DNA from: Paragemmobacter straminiformis
GTDB taxonomy: Bacteria; Pseudomonadota; Alphaproteobacteria; Rhodobacterales; Rhodobacteraceae
Assembly (NCBI RefSeq): GCF_014243445.1
Contig: NZ_JACLQD010000005.1
Coordinates: 124,001-188,000 of the forward strand
DNA length: 64,000 nt
Direction: 5' to 3'
In this document: in pieces, positions 8,361-17,488 of the stretch
Position numbering within the stretch: the first letter of the stretch is position 1
Layout of the letters: each line of letters starts with the position of its first letter
Translations under genes and position numbers: made by a program
The notes under the pieces: generated by a model
Database searches by the model: none
What the model saw: only the letters and a program-made list of their open reading frames with translations
What the model was told of the DNA's origin: nothing

Positions 8361-9134
8361 ATGGCTGAACCCATTCTGACCGCACGCGGCCTGACCAAAC
8401 GCTATGGGCGGGTGACGGCGCTGGATAACTGCGACTTCGATCTTTATCCCGGCGAGATTCTGGCCGTGATCGGGGACAACGGCGCGGGCAAGTCGACGCT
8501 GATCAAGGCGCTTTGCGGCGCCGTGACGCCGGACGAGGGCGAGATCACGCTGGAAGGCAAGACCGTCAACTTCGCGAACCCGATGCAGGCGCGGGATGCG
8601 GGGATCGAGACGGTTTACCAGAACCTTGCGCTTTCCCCCGCCCTGTCGATTGCCGACAACATGTTCATGGGGCGCGAGATCCGCAAACCGGGGATCATGG
8701 GGTCGGTGTTCCGCATGCTCGACCGCGCCGCGATGGAGAAGGTGGCGCGCGACAAGCTGACGGAGCTTGGCCTGATGACGATCCAGAACATCGGGCAGGC
8801 GGTGGAAACGCTGTCGGGCGGTCAGCGCCAAGGCGTGGCGGTGGCACGGGCGGCGGCCTTCGGGTCGAAGGTCGTGATCATGGACGAACCGACCGCGGCG
8901 CTGGGCGTCAAGGAAAGCCGGCGCGTGCTGGAGCTGATCCTTGACGTGAAGAAGCGCGGGCTGCCGATCATTCTGATCAGCCACAACATGCCGCATGTCT
9001 TCGAGGTGGCGGACCGTGTCCACATTCACCGTCTGGGCAAGCGGCTGTGCGTGATCGACCCGAAGAAACACACCATGTCGGACGCCGTGGCCTATATGAC
9101 CGGGGCCAAGGTGCCGGAAGAGGTTATGGCCTGA
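8361..9134 (+). CDS. frcA: Sugar ABC transporter ATP-binding protein
   Basis: Cytoplasmic ATPase of the sugar importer, 257 aa. Walker A GDNGAGKSTLIK (about 36-47), signature LSGGQRQGVAVARA and Walker B VVIMDEPTAALG are intact. Unlike RbsA or XylG, which have two ABC domains, it has one, as in rhizobial FrcA, so two copies would be needed per transporter. The frame is open upstream, but the ATG at 8361 matches the family N-terminus (MAEPILTARGLTKRYG). A UUCG-capped terminator follows at once, so there is no frcK-like kinase in this operon. Confidence 0.92.
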   Translation: MAEPILTARGLTKRYGRVTALDNCDFDLYPGEILAVIGDNGAGKSTLIKALCGAVTPDEGEITLEGKTVNFANPMQARDAGIETVYQNLALSPALSIADNMFMGREIRKPGIMGSVFRMLDRAAMEKVARDKLTELGLMTIQNIGQAVETLSGGQRQGVAVARAAAFGSKVVIMDEPTAALGVKESRRVLELILDVKKRGLPIILISHNMPHVFEVADRVHIHRLGKRLCVIDPKKHTMSDAVAYMTGAKVPEEVMA

Positions 9135-9156
9135 CCGCCAAGGGCAGGGCTGCGGG

Positions 9157-9181
9157 AAAAGGGGGCTTCGGCCCCCTTTTT
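9157..9181 (+). terminator. Intrinsic terminator of the frcBCA operon
   Basis: AAAAGGGGGC (9157-9166), UUCG tetraloop, GCCCCCTTTTT. The run of A before the stem also makes it usable from the minus strand. Confidence 0.92.
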
Positions 9182-9196
9182 CCTTGGGCGAGGGGG

Positions 9197-9221
9197 GAAG
9201 ATTTTTCGGCGAAAAATCTTC
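9197..9221. repeat. Short hairpin of the dispersed trinucleotide-loop family
   Basis: GAAGATTTTTC, loop GGC, GAAAAATCTTC: a perfect 11-bp stem. It lies between the frcA terminator and the convergent EamA gene. Related hairpins occur at 13865-13973, 34764-34790 and 48758-48781. Confidence 0.7.
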
Positions 9222-9263
9222 GGGATGAGATTTCCGCAGAATTTCGGGGGGGCGGAGGGAATG

Positions 9264-10184
9264 TCAGCCCTGCGGGGTCAGCGCCTTGCGCTGGGCGGCG
9301 CGGTCCTTGCCGAGTTTGCGTTCGCGCAGGATGATGAGGATGCCTGCCGTCACCACGATGGCGGCCCCTGTCAGCATGGTGGCGGTCGGCACCTCGGCAA
9401 AGACGAAATAGCCGATGCCAAGGGCGAAGAGCATCGAGGCATAGTCGAAGGGCGCGACGAGCGAGGCGTCGGCCTCGCGGTAGCTCGAGGTCAGCAGGAT
9501 CTGCCCCAAGCCGCCCAGAAGCCCGCAGCCGACCAGCAGCGCGGCCTCGAACGGGGTGGGGACCACCCAGCCGAAGGGGATGGTGACAAGTGCGAGGCCC
9601 GAGGCGGTGGCCGAGAACCAGAACACCACGGTCGCGGTGCGTTCGGTCTGCACGAGTTTGCGCACGAACACCTGCGCCAGCGCCGCAAAGACCGCGCCGC
9701 CCAGGACAAGCATGGCCCCCAGCGCCTCGGTCTGGCCAGCGCCGCCTTGCAGGACGGTCAGGCGGGGCGAGAGGACGACCAGCACCCCCGCAAGGCCCAG
9801 GGCGACGCAGGAGAGGCGGAAGAGGCGGACATCCTCGTTCAGGAACATCGCGGCGAAGATGACGGTCAGCAGCGGGGCCGCGTAGCCGATGGCCGTCACC
9901 TCGGGCAGGGGCAGATAGCCGAGGCCCGCAAAGCCGAGCCCCATCGCGCAGGTTCCGGCAAAGCCGCGCCAGACATGGCCCAAGGGGTTCGCGGTGCGGA
10001 AGCCGATGGAGAGTTCGCCCCGCAAGGCCAGCCAGGCGACGATCACGGGGATGGCGAAGAACGAGCGGAAGAACACGGCCTGTCCGGCGGGGATGTGCTG
10101 CGCCGTGGCCTTGACCATCGAGGACATGACGATGAAGACGAGGACCGAGGCGATTTTGAGGGCGATGCCGCGCAGGGGGCGCAT
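9264..10184 (-). CDS. DMT-family (EamA) transporter
   Basis: Predicted inner-membrane exporter or importer of small metabolites, 306 aa, with about ten helices arranged as two EamA repeats (first ending near [14 protein letters not shown], second ending [12 protein letters not shown]). Short charged loops and the C-terminal [12 protein letters not shown] tail are typical of the RhaT/EamA group. I start it at the ATG ending at 10184 ([14 protein letters not shown]), because the 31 residues of frame upstream are hydrophilic and lack a ribosome site; the chosen ATG also lacks a strong one. It is divergent from ade. The substrate cannot be told from sequence. Confidence 0.82.
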   Translation of the reverse strand: MRPLRGIALKIASVLVFIVMSSMVKATAQHIPAGQAVFFRSFFAIPVIVAWLALRGELSIGFRTANPLGHVWRGFAGTCAMGLGFAGLGYLPLPEVTAIGYAAPLLTVIFAAMFLNEDVRLFRLSCVALGLAGVLVVLSPRLTVLQGGAGQTEALGAMLVLGGAVFAALAQVFVRKLVQTERTATVVFWFSATASGLALVTIPFGWVVPTPFEAALLVGCGLLGGLGQILLTSSYREADASLVAPFDYASMLFALGIGYFVFAEVPTATMLTGAAIVVTAGILIILRERKLGKDRAAQRKALTPQG

Positions 10185-10300
10185 GGGAGGGTGCTTTCCG
10201 GTTTGCGGCCAAAGGACCACCCTTTGCCGCGCGCTGCAAGAGGTTCGGGCTGGACCTTTGGCGGGGGCTTCGGTCACAGTATCGCGAAAAGGAGCGTGAC

Positions 10301-12007
10301 ATGACCGCAGCCAAAGCCGCCCTTGCCGACCGGATCGATCAGGGACGCGGGGTCGTGCCCGCCGATCTGGTGCTGAAGGGCGGGCGCGTGTTCGACCTGA
10401 TCACCGGAGATCTGGTCGAGACCGATGTGGCGATCTGCGGCGACACCATTGTCGGGGTCTTTGGCAGCTATCGCGGCAGGCGCGAGGTGGATGTGGCGGG
10501 GCGGATTCTGGTGCCCGGCTTCATCGACACGCATCTGCACATCGAAAGCTCGCTGGTGACGCCGTTCGAGTTCGACCGCTGCGTGCTGCCGCGCGGGGTG
10601 ACGACGGCGATCTGCGATCCGCATGAAATCGCCAATGTCTGCGGGCTTGAGGGGATCGGCTATTTCCTCGAGGCGTCGGGGCGGACCCTGATGGATATAA
10701 GGGTGCAGCTTTCGTCCTGCGTGCCCTCGACCCATATGGAGACGGCGGGGGCGCGGTTGGAGGCGGCGGATCTGGTGCCGCTGATGGAGCATCCGCGCGT
10801 GATCGGGCTGGCCGAGTTCATGAATTTTCCCGGAGTGCTGCACCGCGATGCGGGGTGCATGGCCAAGCTGGAGGCCTGGCAGGGGCGGCATATCGACGGG
10901 CATGCGCCGCTTTTGCGCGGCAATGACCTGAACGGCTATATCGCCGCCGGAATACGCACCGAGCACGAGGCGACCACCGCCGCCGAGGCCTTGGAGAAGT
11001 TGCGCAAGGGGATGCGGGTGCTGATCCGCGAGGGGTCGGTTTCCAAGGACCTGCTGGCGCTGGCTCCGCTGCTGACCGAGCGTTTCGCGCCCTATCTGTG
11101 TTTCTGCACCGATGACCGCAACCCGCTCGACATCGGTGAACACGGGCATCTGGACCATATGATCCGCGTGGCGATTGCGGGCGGTGCGCCGCCTTTGGCG
11201 GTGTATCGGGTGGCGAGCCTGTCGGCGGCCGAGGCCTTCGGCCTGAAGGATCGCGGGTTGATCGCGCCGGGCAAGCGCGCGGATATCGTGGTGATCGATT
11301 CGCTGGAAGGCTGCCATGCCAGCGCGGTTTTTGCGGGCGGCGTCGAGGTGAACGCGGCGGCCTTTGCGCGGCGCGAGGTGATCGCCCCCGTCGCGCGGCA
11401 TTCGGTCAAGGCAAGCCGCGTCGAGCCGCATCATTTCCGCTGCGGGGGGAACAGGGTCGAGACACCCGTGATCGGCATCTTGCCCGGCAAGATCATTACC
11501 GAGCATCTGACCTATGACATCGCGCCCGAGGATGGCGACAAGCGGCCCGACCTGCCGCGCGACCTTGTCCGGATCGCGGTGATCGAGCGGCATGGCAAGA
11601 ACGGCAACCGCGCCACGGGCTTTGTGAAGGGGTTCGGGTTGAAGCGGGGGGCCATCGCCTCGACCGTGTGTCACGACCATCACAACATCGCGGTGGTGGG
11701 GGCCGATTACGGCGACATGGCGCTGGCCGCGAACCGCCTGACCGAGATCGAGGGCGGGTTTGTCGTGGTCGAGGGCGGGCGGGTGCTGGCCGAGCTGGCG
11801 CTGCCGGTGGCGGGGTTGATGAGCCTGCTGCCCTTTGAGGAGGTGCGGCAGGCGCTGGTGGCGTTGCGCGCGGCGGCGGCCTCGCTTGGCGTGGTGCTGG
11901 AGGAGCCGTTCCTGCAACTGGCCTTTCTGGCGCTGCCGGTGATTCCGCACCTGAAGATCACCGATTACGGCATGGTCGATGTGGACCGGTTCGAGGTGAT
12001 CCCCTGA
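10301..12007 (+). CDS. ade: Adenine deaminase
   Basis: Cytoplasmic metal-dependent amidohydrolase that converts adenine to hypoxanthine and ammonia in purine salvage, 568 aa, the normal length. The metal site [12 protein letters not shown] lies at about residues 71-82. The later [17 protein letters not shown] and [12 protein letters not shown] segments and the C-terminal domain ([15 protein letters not shown]) are those of bacterial Ade. The ATG has AAGGAG 6-11 bases upstream. It stands alone, divergent from the EamA gene and followed 120 bases later by the exoD-like gene. No purine riboswitch is apparent upstream. Confidence 0.93.
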   Translation: MTAAKAALADRIDQGRGVVPADLVLKGGRVFDLITGDLVETDVAICGDTIVGVFGSYRGRREVDVAGRILVPGFIDTHLHIESSLVTPFEFDRCVLPRGVTTAICDPHEIANVCGLEGIGYFLEASGRTLMDIRVQLSSCVPSTHMETAGARLEAADLVPLMEHPRVIGLAEFMNFPGVLHRDAGCMAKLEAWQGRHIDGHAPLLRGNDLNGYIAAGIRTEHEATTAAEALEKLRKGMRVLIREGSVSKDLLALAPLLTERFAPYLCFCTDDRNPLDIGEHGHLDHMIRVAIAGGAPPLAVYRVASLSAAEAFGLKDRGLIAPGKRADIVVIDSLEGCHASAVFAGGVEVNAAAFARREVIAPVARHSVKASRVEPHHFRCGGNRVETPVIGILPGKIITEHLTYDIAPEDGDKRPDLPRDLVRIAVIERHGKNGNRATGFVKGFGLKRGAIASTVCHDHHNIAVVGADYGDMALAANRLTEIEGGFVVVEGGRVLAELALPVAGLMSLLPFEEVRQALVALRAAAASLGVVLEEPFLQLAFLALPVIPHLKITDYGMVDVDRFEVIP

Positions 12008-12126
12008 GCGATTGACGCGACCGTGAACGCGCCCTCCGTTTGGCGGTGATGCGCTGGCGTTACTTTTGGGGCATAGGGTTTGCAGGCCGGCCAGACCGAC
12101 GGGATGATGGGAAGGACAGCGCCGCG

Positions 12127-12789
12127 ATGGCGAGAGGCAGATCGATAGCGAAGCGGTTCCGCAAGGTGGCCAAGGGGCCGGTCCCCGAGGGGAAGAAGCG
12201 GTTCTCGCAGATTCTGGATGCGATCGGTGCCGACCAGCGGCGCGACCGCGTTTCGGTGTCGGACCTGATGCAGGCGATGGATGCGCGGGCGGTGGCAGCG
12301 CTGATCCTGTTGTTCGCGCTGCCCAACGTGGTGCCGACCCCGCCGGGGACATCGGCGATTCTGGGGCTGCCGCTTTTGTATCTGACGGCGCAGATGATGC
12401 TGGGCAAGATGCCGTGGTTGCCTGCCTTTATCGCCGACCGGTCGATGACGCGGGCGGATTACGTGTCGTTCGTGGGGCGCGTGACGCCCCTGCTGGCGCG
12501 GGCCGAGCGATTGCTGAAGCCGCGGTTCCTGTTCCTGACCGCGCCCAATGCCGAGCGGGTGGTGGGCGGGTTCTGTCTGCTTCTGGCGGTGGTGCTGGCG
12601 CTGCCGATTCCCCTTGGCAACATGCTGCCCGCTTTCGCCATATCGCTGATGGCGCTTGGCGTCTTGGAGCGGGACGGGATCTGGGTGGTGATCGGCGCGC
12701 TGGTGGGGGGCGGGTCGCTGATGATCGTGTGGGGGGTGGTCTATGCGCTGACCAAGGCCGCGATCTTCGTGCTGATGAACGCCTTCTAG
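12127..12789 (+). CDS. ExoD-family (exopolysaccharide synthesis) membrane protein
   Basis: 220-aa member of the ExoD family (PF06055), named for a rhizobial gene needed for exopolysaccharide production and alkaline survival; the biochemical activity is unknown. A basic hydrophilic N-terminus (about 1-50, RGRSIAKRFRKVAKG) precedes four hydrophobic segments, with LILLFALPNVVPTPPGTSAI being characteristic. I start at the ATG at 12127, with GGAAGGA ten bases before it, rather than the in-frame codons upstream. It ends seven bases from the convergent 83-aa gene. Confidence 0.78.
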   Translation: MARGRSIAKRFRKVAKGPVPEGKKRFSQILDAIGADQRRDRVSVSDLMQAMDARAVAALILLFALPNVVPTPPGTSAILGLPLLYLTAQMMLGKMPWLPAFIADRSMTRADYVSFVGRVTPLLARAERLLKPRFLFLTAPNAERVVGGFCLLLAVVLALPIPLGNMLPAFAISLMALGVLERDGIWVVIGALVGGGSLMIVWGVVYALTKAAIFVLMNAF

Positions 12790-12796
12790 GCGCGGT

Positions 12797-13048
12797 TCAC
12801 TGGAGCGGCGGCTTTCCGGGGCTGTAGGTGGAGGAGGGGCGGGTGGAGGAGGGGCGGCAGGCAGGTTCGGGCAGGGGCCTGTGGATCACCCGGACATCGA
12901 CGTTGCAAAGCCCCGCATAGGCGCGGGTGATGCGGGCGGTGGCGGGAAAGTCGGGGCCGCTGTCGACGAATTCGAACACCGCGCCGAAGGGAATGCCGGG
13001 GAATTGCGGGACATCGTAGCTGATGGCCAGACGGACATAGACGTGCAT
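12797..13048 (-). CDS. Hypothetical protein, 83 aa
   Basis: I do not recognise a family. The N-terminal 45 residues (MHVYVRLAISYDVPQFPGIP, then FGAVFEFVDSGPDFP) look like a compact beta-rich domain. The C-terminus is a Pro/Ser/Thr-rich low-complexity tail. The ATG ending at 13048 is supported by AGGGGA eight bases upstream. It is soluble, with no signal peptide or membrane helix. It converges on exoD and lies 145 bases downstream of tRNA-Ala, so it may be part of a read-through transcript. Confidence 0.6.
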   Translation of the reverse strand: MHVYVRLAISYDVPQFPGIPFGAVFEFVDSGPDFPATARITRAYAGLCNVDVRVIHRPLPEPACRPSSTRPSSTYSPGKPPLQ

Positions 13049-13192
13049 CGCGTCCCCTTTTCTCGCGCTTTGCGTGCAGGATAGGGCAAGCTGCGGCGGG
13101 GTGTCAGACGGCCGTCCGGCGCGGGGCCATATGCAAAGGGCTGTAGCGGCCGGGGTTGGCGCGCGCTGTGGTCTGCGTTCGGTTTGGGAAGT

Positions 13193-13268
<76 letters not shown>

Positions 13269-13383
13269 ACCGGAGGTCGAAGCCTTTCGGCTTCGATGGG
13301 CGAAGCGTTTCCGCTTCGGTGGCCGTTGTCTAGTAGAGGGCGCGGCGGGGTGCAAGGGGAAAATCGCACGTTTTTGCCGCGCT

Positions 13384-13410
13384 TTTCCGGCCCCGCGCGG
13401 GGGCCGGAAA
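13384..13410 (-). terminator. Hairpin downstream of the FYDLN-protein gene
   Basis: TTTCCGGCCCC, loop GCGCG, GGGGCCGGAAA gives an 11-bp stem starting ten bases after the stop codon at 13421. No U-tract follows on the minus strand, so it may be a stability element rather than a true intrinsic terminator. Confidence 0.5.
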
Positions 13411-13420
13411 GGGCGTTGGA

Positions 13421-13756
13421 TCAGACTTCTTCCTCGTCGCCGGCGACGTCGGCGAGATCGTCGAGCGAGACGTTGTCATCGGCGTCGTCCTCGAGCAGAT
13501 CATCGTCGAGTTCGGCATCATCGGTGACGCCGGCTTCGAGCAGATCATCATCGGCTTCGAGATCGTCGACCAGAACCTCTTCGTCCTTTTCGGGGACGGC
13601 GCGGCTGATCACGGCGGCCGCCATCTTGCGGCGGGCGGATTCGATATCGACGACTTCGCCGGTATAGGGCGAAACGATGGGCGAACGGTTCAGGTCGTAG
13701 AAGCGCTTGCCGGTCGTCGGGCAGATGCGCTTGGTACCCCATTCTTCCTTGGGCAT
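13421..13756 (-). CDS. TIGR02300 family protein (FYDLN acid protein)
   Basis: 111-aa alphaproteobacterial protein of unknown function. The conserved head (MPKEEWGTKRICPTTGKRF, then YDLNRSPIVSPYTGEVV) defines TIGR02300. It is followed by a strongly acidic Asp/Glu/Leu-rich tail (about residues 60-111), probably disordered. I prefer the ATG ending at 13756 over the one at 13762, because relatives begin MPK and AAGGGATG precedes it. There is no signal peptide. It is divergent from the metallopeptidase gene across the hairpin cluster at 13865-13973. Confidence 0.9.
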   Translation of the reverse strand: MPKEEWGTKRICPTTGKRFYDLNRSPIVSPYTGEVVDIESARRKMAAAVISRAVPEKDEEVLVDDLEADDDLLEAGVTDDAELDDDLLEDDADDNVSLDDLADVAGDEEEV

Positions 13757-13864
13757 GGTCATCCCTTTGGTTCAAGGTGCCTGACGGGCAGGCGTGATCT
13801 AAGCGGTGTCGCTTGCCACAGGCAGGGGGCGGTGTCAAAGGCTTTTCTCGTGCCGTGGCGGGGG

Positions 13865-13973
13865 GCGAAAAATGGCGCATTTTTCGCGGCGGAATTTGAC
13901 GCAAATTCCGGGGGGCAACGGTCGGCGGCGGAGTTTGCGTCAAACTCCGGTCCGGAAAATGCGTCATTTTCCG
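13865..13973. repeat. Cluster of four short hairpins with three-base loops
   Basis: Four consecutive perfect inverted repeats: 13865-13887 (GCGAAAAATG/loop GCG), 13891-13909 (GGAATTTG/loop ACG), 13929-13949 (CGGAGTTTG/loop CGT) and 13953-13973 (CGGAAAATG/loop CGT). The arms differ in sequence, but each left arm ends TG and each right arm begins CA. Compensatory differences keep every stem paired, which implies selection for structure. It sits in the divergent gap between the FYDLN and metallopeptidase genes. Confidence 0.85.
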
Positions 13974-14041
13974 TGACGTGGCGGCGGTGGTTGCCCTTGG
14001 GCGCAGGCTGGCTATCCTGCGGGCAGGAAATGGGAGCGGTC

Positions 14042-14740
14042 ATGCCGGTTTTGCTTGCCAGCGGCGCGCATGGGGATGCGGTCGAGATCACGTTGAAGCG
14101 GTCGGCGCGGGCGCGGCGATTCTCGCTTCGTGTCAGCCGTCTGGACGGGCGTGTCACGCTGTCGATGCCGCTGCGGGCGCGCGAGGCCGAGGCGATGGCT
14201 TTCGCGCGGGCGCAAGAGGAGTGGATCCGCTCGACCCTCGCGCAGATGCCGCAGCGGGCGGGCGTGGGGATCGGCGGGGTGATTCCGGTCGAGGGGCGGA
14301 TGCTGCGGCTGGTGGCGGGCACGGGGCGCGGCGTGCGGGTCGAGGGCGAGACGCTGGTGATCGGCGGCGATCCGGCGCAGGCGGGCGCACGGGCGGGGGC
14401 TTTTCTCAAGGCGCTGGCGCGCGAGCGGCTGGTGGCGGCATCGGACCGCTACGCGGCGGCCATCGGGCGCAAGGTGAGCCGTGTCACGCTGCGCGACACG
14501 CGGTCGCGCTGGGGATCCTGCGCGCATGACGGGGCGCTGATGTATTCGTGGCGGCTGGTCATGGCCCCGCCTTCGGTGCTTGACTACGTGGCCGCGCACG
14601 AGGTGGCGCATATGGTCGAGATGAACCATTCCGACGCGTTCTGGGCGGTGGTCGAAGGGCTTTATCCGCGCTGGCAGGTGCAGCGCAAATGGCTGCACAA
14701 CGAAGGGCAGGCGCTGCATGGCTACCGGTTCGGTGACTAG
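14042..14740 (+). CDS. YgjP-like (DUF45/SprT-like) zinc metallopeptidase
   Basis: Putative cytoplasmic zinc-dependent peptidase, 232 aa. The catalytic motif HEVAHMVEMNHSDAFW (about residues 182-197) contains HExxH plus the downstream histidine. It is preceded by the family segment TRSRWGSCAHDGALMYSWRL. The N-terminal half is the usual YgjP beta domain. The ATG at 14042 is used, with GGGAG about six bases upstream; an in-frame ATG at 14030 and the open frame back to 13832 cross the hairpin cluster and look non-coding. The GntR gene begins on the next base after its stop. The physiological substrate is unknown. Confidence 0.85.
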   Translation: MPVLLASGAHGDAVEITLKRSARARRFSLRVSRLDGRVTLSMPLRAREAEAMAFARAQEEWIRSTLAQMPQRAGVGIGGVIPVEGRMLRLVAGTGRGVRVEGETLVIGGDPAQAGARAGAFLKALARERLVAASDRYAAAIGRKVSRVTLRDTRSRWGSCAHDGALMYSWRLVMAPPSVLDYVAAHEVAHMVEMNHSDAFWAVVEGLYPRWQVQRKWLHNEGQALHGYRFGD

Positions 14741-15388
14741 ATGATCACTCCGCGCCAGACAGACCCGAACGCGGCCGCGCACGAGCGGGTGTATCGCAGT
14801 CTGCGCCAGCAGGTGATGCATGGCGAGATGGCGCCGGGGCAGGCGCTGACCTTGCGGGGGATCGGCAAGCAGTTCGGCGTGTCGATGACCCCCGCGCGCG
14901 AGGCCGTGCGGCGGCTGGTGGCCGAGGGGGCGTTCACGCTGTCGTCGTCGGGGCGGGTGTCGACGCCGGAGCTGTCGCCCGAGCGGATCGAGGAGTTGGC
15001 CGCCATCCGCGCGCTGCTTGAGCCGGAGCTGGCCTCGCGCGCTTTGCCGCGGGCGCACTTCGCGCTGATCGACCGTTTGGCCGCGATCAACGCGCTGAAT
15101 GCCGAGGCCGTGGTGAAGCAGGATGCGGTGGCCTATGTGCGGACCAACCTTGAATTTCACCGCACGCTGTATCTGCGCGCGCAGGCCCCTGCGATGCTGG
15201 CGATGTGCGAGACGGTGTGGTTGCAGCTGGGGCCGACGATGCGGGCGCTGTATTCCAAGCTGCGCCGCAAGGAGCCGCCGCAGCACCACCGGATGATTCT
15301 GGCGGCGCTGCGGGCGGGCGACGAGCCGGGCTTGCGGCTGGCGGTCAGGACGGATGTGACGCAGGGGTTGCGGCATCTGGCGAGTTGA
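14741..15388 (+). CDS. GntR-family transcriptional regulator (FCD type)
   Basis: 215-aa DNA-binding regulator of the FadR/FCD subgroup. The winged helix (about residues 15-75) includes LTLRGIGKQFGVSMTPAREA as helix-turn-helix. The all-helical ligand domain contains the metal-binding pattern NLEFHRTLYLRAQ ... QHHRMILAALRAGD. The ATG directly follows the TAG of the metallopeptidase gene, so the two are co-transcribed and probably coupled, although no functional link is obvious. The effector is probably an organic acid, from family knowledge only. Confidence 0.88.
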   Translation: MITPRQTDPNAAAHERVYRSLRQQVMHGEMAPGQALTLRGIGKQFGVSMTPAREAVRRLVAEGAFTLSSSGRVSTPELSPERIEELAAIRALLEPELASRALPRAHFALIDRLAAINALNAEAVVKQDAVAYVRTNLEFHRTLYLRAQAPAMLAMCETVWLQLGPTMRALYSKLRRKEPPQHHRMILAALRAGDEPGLRLAVRTDVTQGLRHLAS

Positions 15389-15417
15389 CGGGAGATCGTG
15401 CAGCGCCGGGGATTGCC

Positions 15418-15508
15418 CCGTGGCCCCGAGCCACGGGGCGCGCCCGAACCGCCCCCACGGGGCGGGCGCACGTAGACGTGCCCCCACCCCTCGGTTCGGG
15501 CGCGCCCC
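15418..15508. repeat. Long compound inverted repeat (copy A) between GntR and lpd genes
   Basis: A small hairpin CCGTGGC/GCCACGG (15418-15436) abuts a perfect 16-bp inverted repeat, GGGGCGCGCCCGAACC (15435-15450) with GGTTCGGGCGCGCCCC (15493-15508). Inside it are two further hairpins (CCGCCCC-CAC-GGGGCGG and CACGT-AG-ACGTG). A copy with the same plan lies at 17489-17571. It lies in a convergent gap, so it may work as a bidirectional terminator. Confidence 0.8.
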
Positions 15509-15616
15509 TTGTGTCGTCACGACCGAAAGAAGAAGGGGGCATGTGCCGCCCCCTGGCTTTGGGCCAAGGGGCAACACCGAAGGTCGGGAAGCGGCAGAAA
15601 GCGGCGGTAGGGCCGC

Positions 15617-17005
15617 TCAGGCGTGGATCGCGCCGTCGCCGCAGGCGAGGGCGGCTTCGCGCACGGCTTCCGAAAAGGTCGGGTGCGCGTGGCAGGTGAG
15701 GGCGAGGTCTTGCGCCGAGGCGCCGAATTCCATCGCCACGCAGATTTCGTGGATCAGGTCGCCGGCGGCGGGGCCGATGATATGCGCACCAAGGATGCGG
15801 TCGGTGTCCTTGTCGGCAAGGATCTTGACGAAGCCTTCGCCCTGGAACACGGCCTTGGCGCGGCCGTTGCCCATGAAGGAGAATTTGCCGACCTTGTAGG
15901 GGCGGCCTGCCTCTTTCAGCTGTTCTTCGGTCTGGCCGACCGAGGCGACTTCGGGCGTGGTGTAGATCACGCCGGGGATGACGCCATAGTTCACGTGGCC
16001 CGATTTGCCAGCGAGGATTTCGGCCAGCGCCATGCCCTCGTCCTCGGCCTTGTGGGCGAGCATGGGGCCGACGATGGCATCACCGATGGCGTAGAGGCCG
16101 GGGATGTTTGTGGCATAGTGGCTGTCGGTTTTCACCTGACCGCGCGGCAGCATTTCGACGCCGAGCGCCTCGAGGCCGAGGCCTGCGGTATAGGGGCGGC
16201 GGCCCGTTGCGACGAGGACGGTGTCGGCGTCGAGCGTGGCTTCGGCGTCGGTCTTTTTCAGCTTGTAGCGGACGGTCGCGCCGGTCTTGTTCGTGTCGAC
16301 ACCCTGGACGGCGGCACCGAGGATGAATTTCAGGCCCTGTTTTTGCAGGATGCGCTGGAAGCTTTTGGCAACCTCGGCGTCCATGCCGGGGGTGATGGCG
16401 TCGAGGTATTCGATGACGGTGACTTCCGCGCCGAGGCGGGCATAGACGCTGCCCATTTCGAGGCCGATCACGCCCGCGCCGATCACGGCGAGTTTAGCGG
16501 GGATTTTCGCGAGCGTCAGCGCGCCGGTCGAGGTGACGACGGTTTTCTCATCAATGGTCACGCCGTTCAGGGGCGAGGATTCCGAACCCGTTGCGATGAC
16601 GATGTTTTTGGCTTCGTGGATGTCGTCGCCCACTTTCACCTGACCCGGCGCGGGGATCGAGGCCCAGCCCTTGATCCATGTCACCTTGTTCTTCTTGAAG
16701 AGAAACTCGATGCCCTTGGTGTTCTGGCCGATCACATCGTCTTTGTAGCCCAGCATCTTGGCCCAATCGACGGTGGGTGCGCCGCCCATGAGGCCCATTT
16801 TCTCGAAGTTCTCGTGAACCTCGTGCAGGTGGTGGGTGGCGTTCAGCAGGGCTTTGGAGGGGATGCAGCCGACGTTGAGGCAGGTGCCGCCAAGGGTGTC
16901 GCGGCCTTCGACCACGGCGACTTTCAGCCCCAGTTGGGCGCATCGGATGGCGCAGACATAGCCGCCGGGGCCGCCGCCGATGATGATTGCGTCAAAGCTT
17001 GCCAT
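15617..17005 (-). CDS. lpd: Dihydrolipoyl dehydrogenase (E3)
   Basis: FAD-dependent E3 subunit that reoxidises dihydrolipoamide on the OGDH E2 with NAD+, 462 aa. The FAD fold [20 protein letters not shown] is at residues 6-25, the redox disulfide [16 protein letters not shown] at about 39-54, the NAD fold [19 protein letters not shown] in the middle, and the C-terminal catalytic [11 protein letters not shown] near the end. The ATG ending at 17005 has AAAGGAAA upstream; the 18 residues of frame before it run through the GATGCAC repeats and are not credible. It is the last suc-cluster gene, separated from sucB by the MAPEG gene and having its own upstream repeat. Confidence 0.95.
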   Translation of the reverse strand: MASFDAIIIGGGPGGYVCAIRCAQLGLKVAVVEGRDTLGGTCLNVGCIPSKALLNATHHLHEVHENFEKMGLMGGAPTVDWAKMLGYKDDVIGQNTKGIEFLFKKNKVTWIKGWASIPAPGQVKVGDDIHEAKNIVIATGSESSPLNGVTIDEKTVVTSTGALTLAKIPAKLAVIGAGVIGLEMGSVYARLGAEVTVIEYLDAITPGMDAEVAKSFQRILQKQGLKFILGAAVQGVDTNKTGATVRYKLKKTDAEATLDADTVLVATGRRPYTAGLGLEALGVEMLPRGQVKTDSHYATNIPGLYAIGDAIVGPMLAHKAEDEGMALAEILAGKSGHVNYGVIPGVIYTTPEVASVGQTEEQLKEAGRPYKVGKFSFMGNGRAKAVFQGEGFVKILADKDTDRILGAHIIGPAAGDLIHEICVAMEFGASAQDLALTCHAHPTFSEAVREAALACGDGAIHA

Positions 17006-17028
17006 TGGGTCGTTTCCTTTTCGGTCGG

Positions 17029-17057
17029 GATGCACGGGCGATGCACGCCTGATGCAC
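17029..17057. repeat. Helically phased GATGCAC repeats upstream of lpd
   Basis: GATGCAC occurs at 17029, 17040 and 17051, an exact 11-bp period, 24-52 bp before the lpd start. The first 20 bases are nearly identical to 4555-4574 upstream of mrpA (GATGCACGGGCGATGCACGC). This is a candidate operator. Confidence 0.55.
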
Positions 17058-17063
17058 ATATTT

Positions 17064-17459
17064 TCAGATCAGCGCGGCCAGCAGAAGGCCGAGGGTGGAG
17101 AACCAGCCCACCGCCCAGATGGCAGAGCGCCACGGCGACAGGCCGAGGGCGTAGGCGGGGATGTAGAGAACGCGGGCGGCGAGGTAGGTATAGGCGAGGG
17201 TGGCGGTGGTGGGGGTGGACTGGCCCGAGAGGGTGATGACCACCACGGCGAGGGTGAAGAGGATCAGCCCTTCGAAATGGTTGTTCATGGCGCGTTGCAG
17301 GCGGGCGGTCAGGGTCGAGAGCGGGCGTTCGGGCGCGCGGTCGCGGGGGCCGGAGGTGTAGCGGGTGCCAAGCTCGAGGTTCGCGGGAAGGGCGAAGGCG
17401 ACGAATTGGACCATTTGCAGCAGGCCCGAGAGGGTGAGGGCGGTGAGTTCGGGGGTCAT
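17064..17459 (-). CDS. MAPEG-family membrane protein
   Basis: 131-aa four-helix membrane protein of the MAPEG family (membrane-associated proteins in eicosanoid and glutathione metabolism). Diagnostic features are the loop [20 protein letters not shown] followed by [13 protein letters not shown], and the helix [17 protein letters not shown]. Bacterial relatives have no agreed function. It lies between sucB and lpd on the same strand, after the compound repeat at 17489-17571, with 58 bases to lpd. It may be co-transcribed with the OGDH genes, but no metabolic link is evident. Confidence 0.85.
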   Translation of the reverse strand: MTPELTALTLSGLLQMVQFVAFALPANLELGTRYTSGPRDRAPERPLSTLTARLQRAMNNHFEGLILFTLAVVVITLSGQSTPTTATLAYTYLAARVLYIPAYALGLSPWRSAIWAVGWFSTLGLLLAALI

Positions 17460-17488
17460 GGGGTGGCCACCTTTGAAGAAACGTCACG

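Noticed and set aside
13832-14041. Longer N-terminus for the YgjP-like metallopeptidase
   Set aside because: The 70 extra residues would be translated from the four-hairpin cluster. The ATG at 14042 has a ribosome site and matches the domain start.
15617-17005. lpd as part of a pyruvate dehydrogenase operon
   Set aside because: The neighbouring E1 and E2 are SucA and SucB, and no pdhA/B/C genes are seen, so E3 is assigned to the OGDH cluster, though it may serve both.
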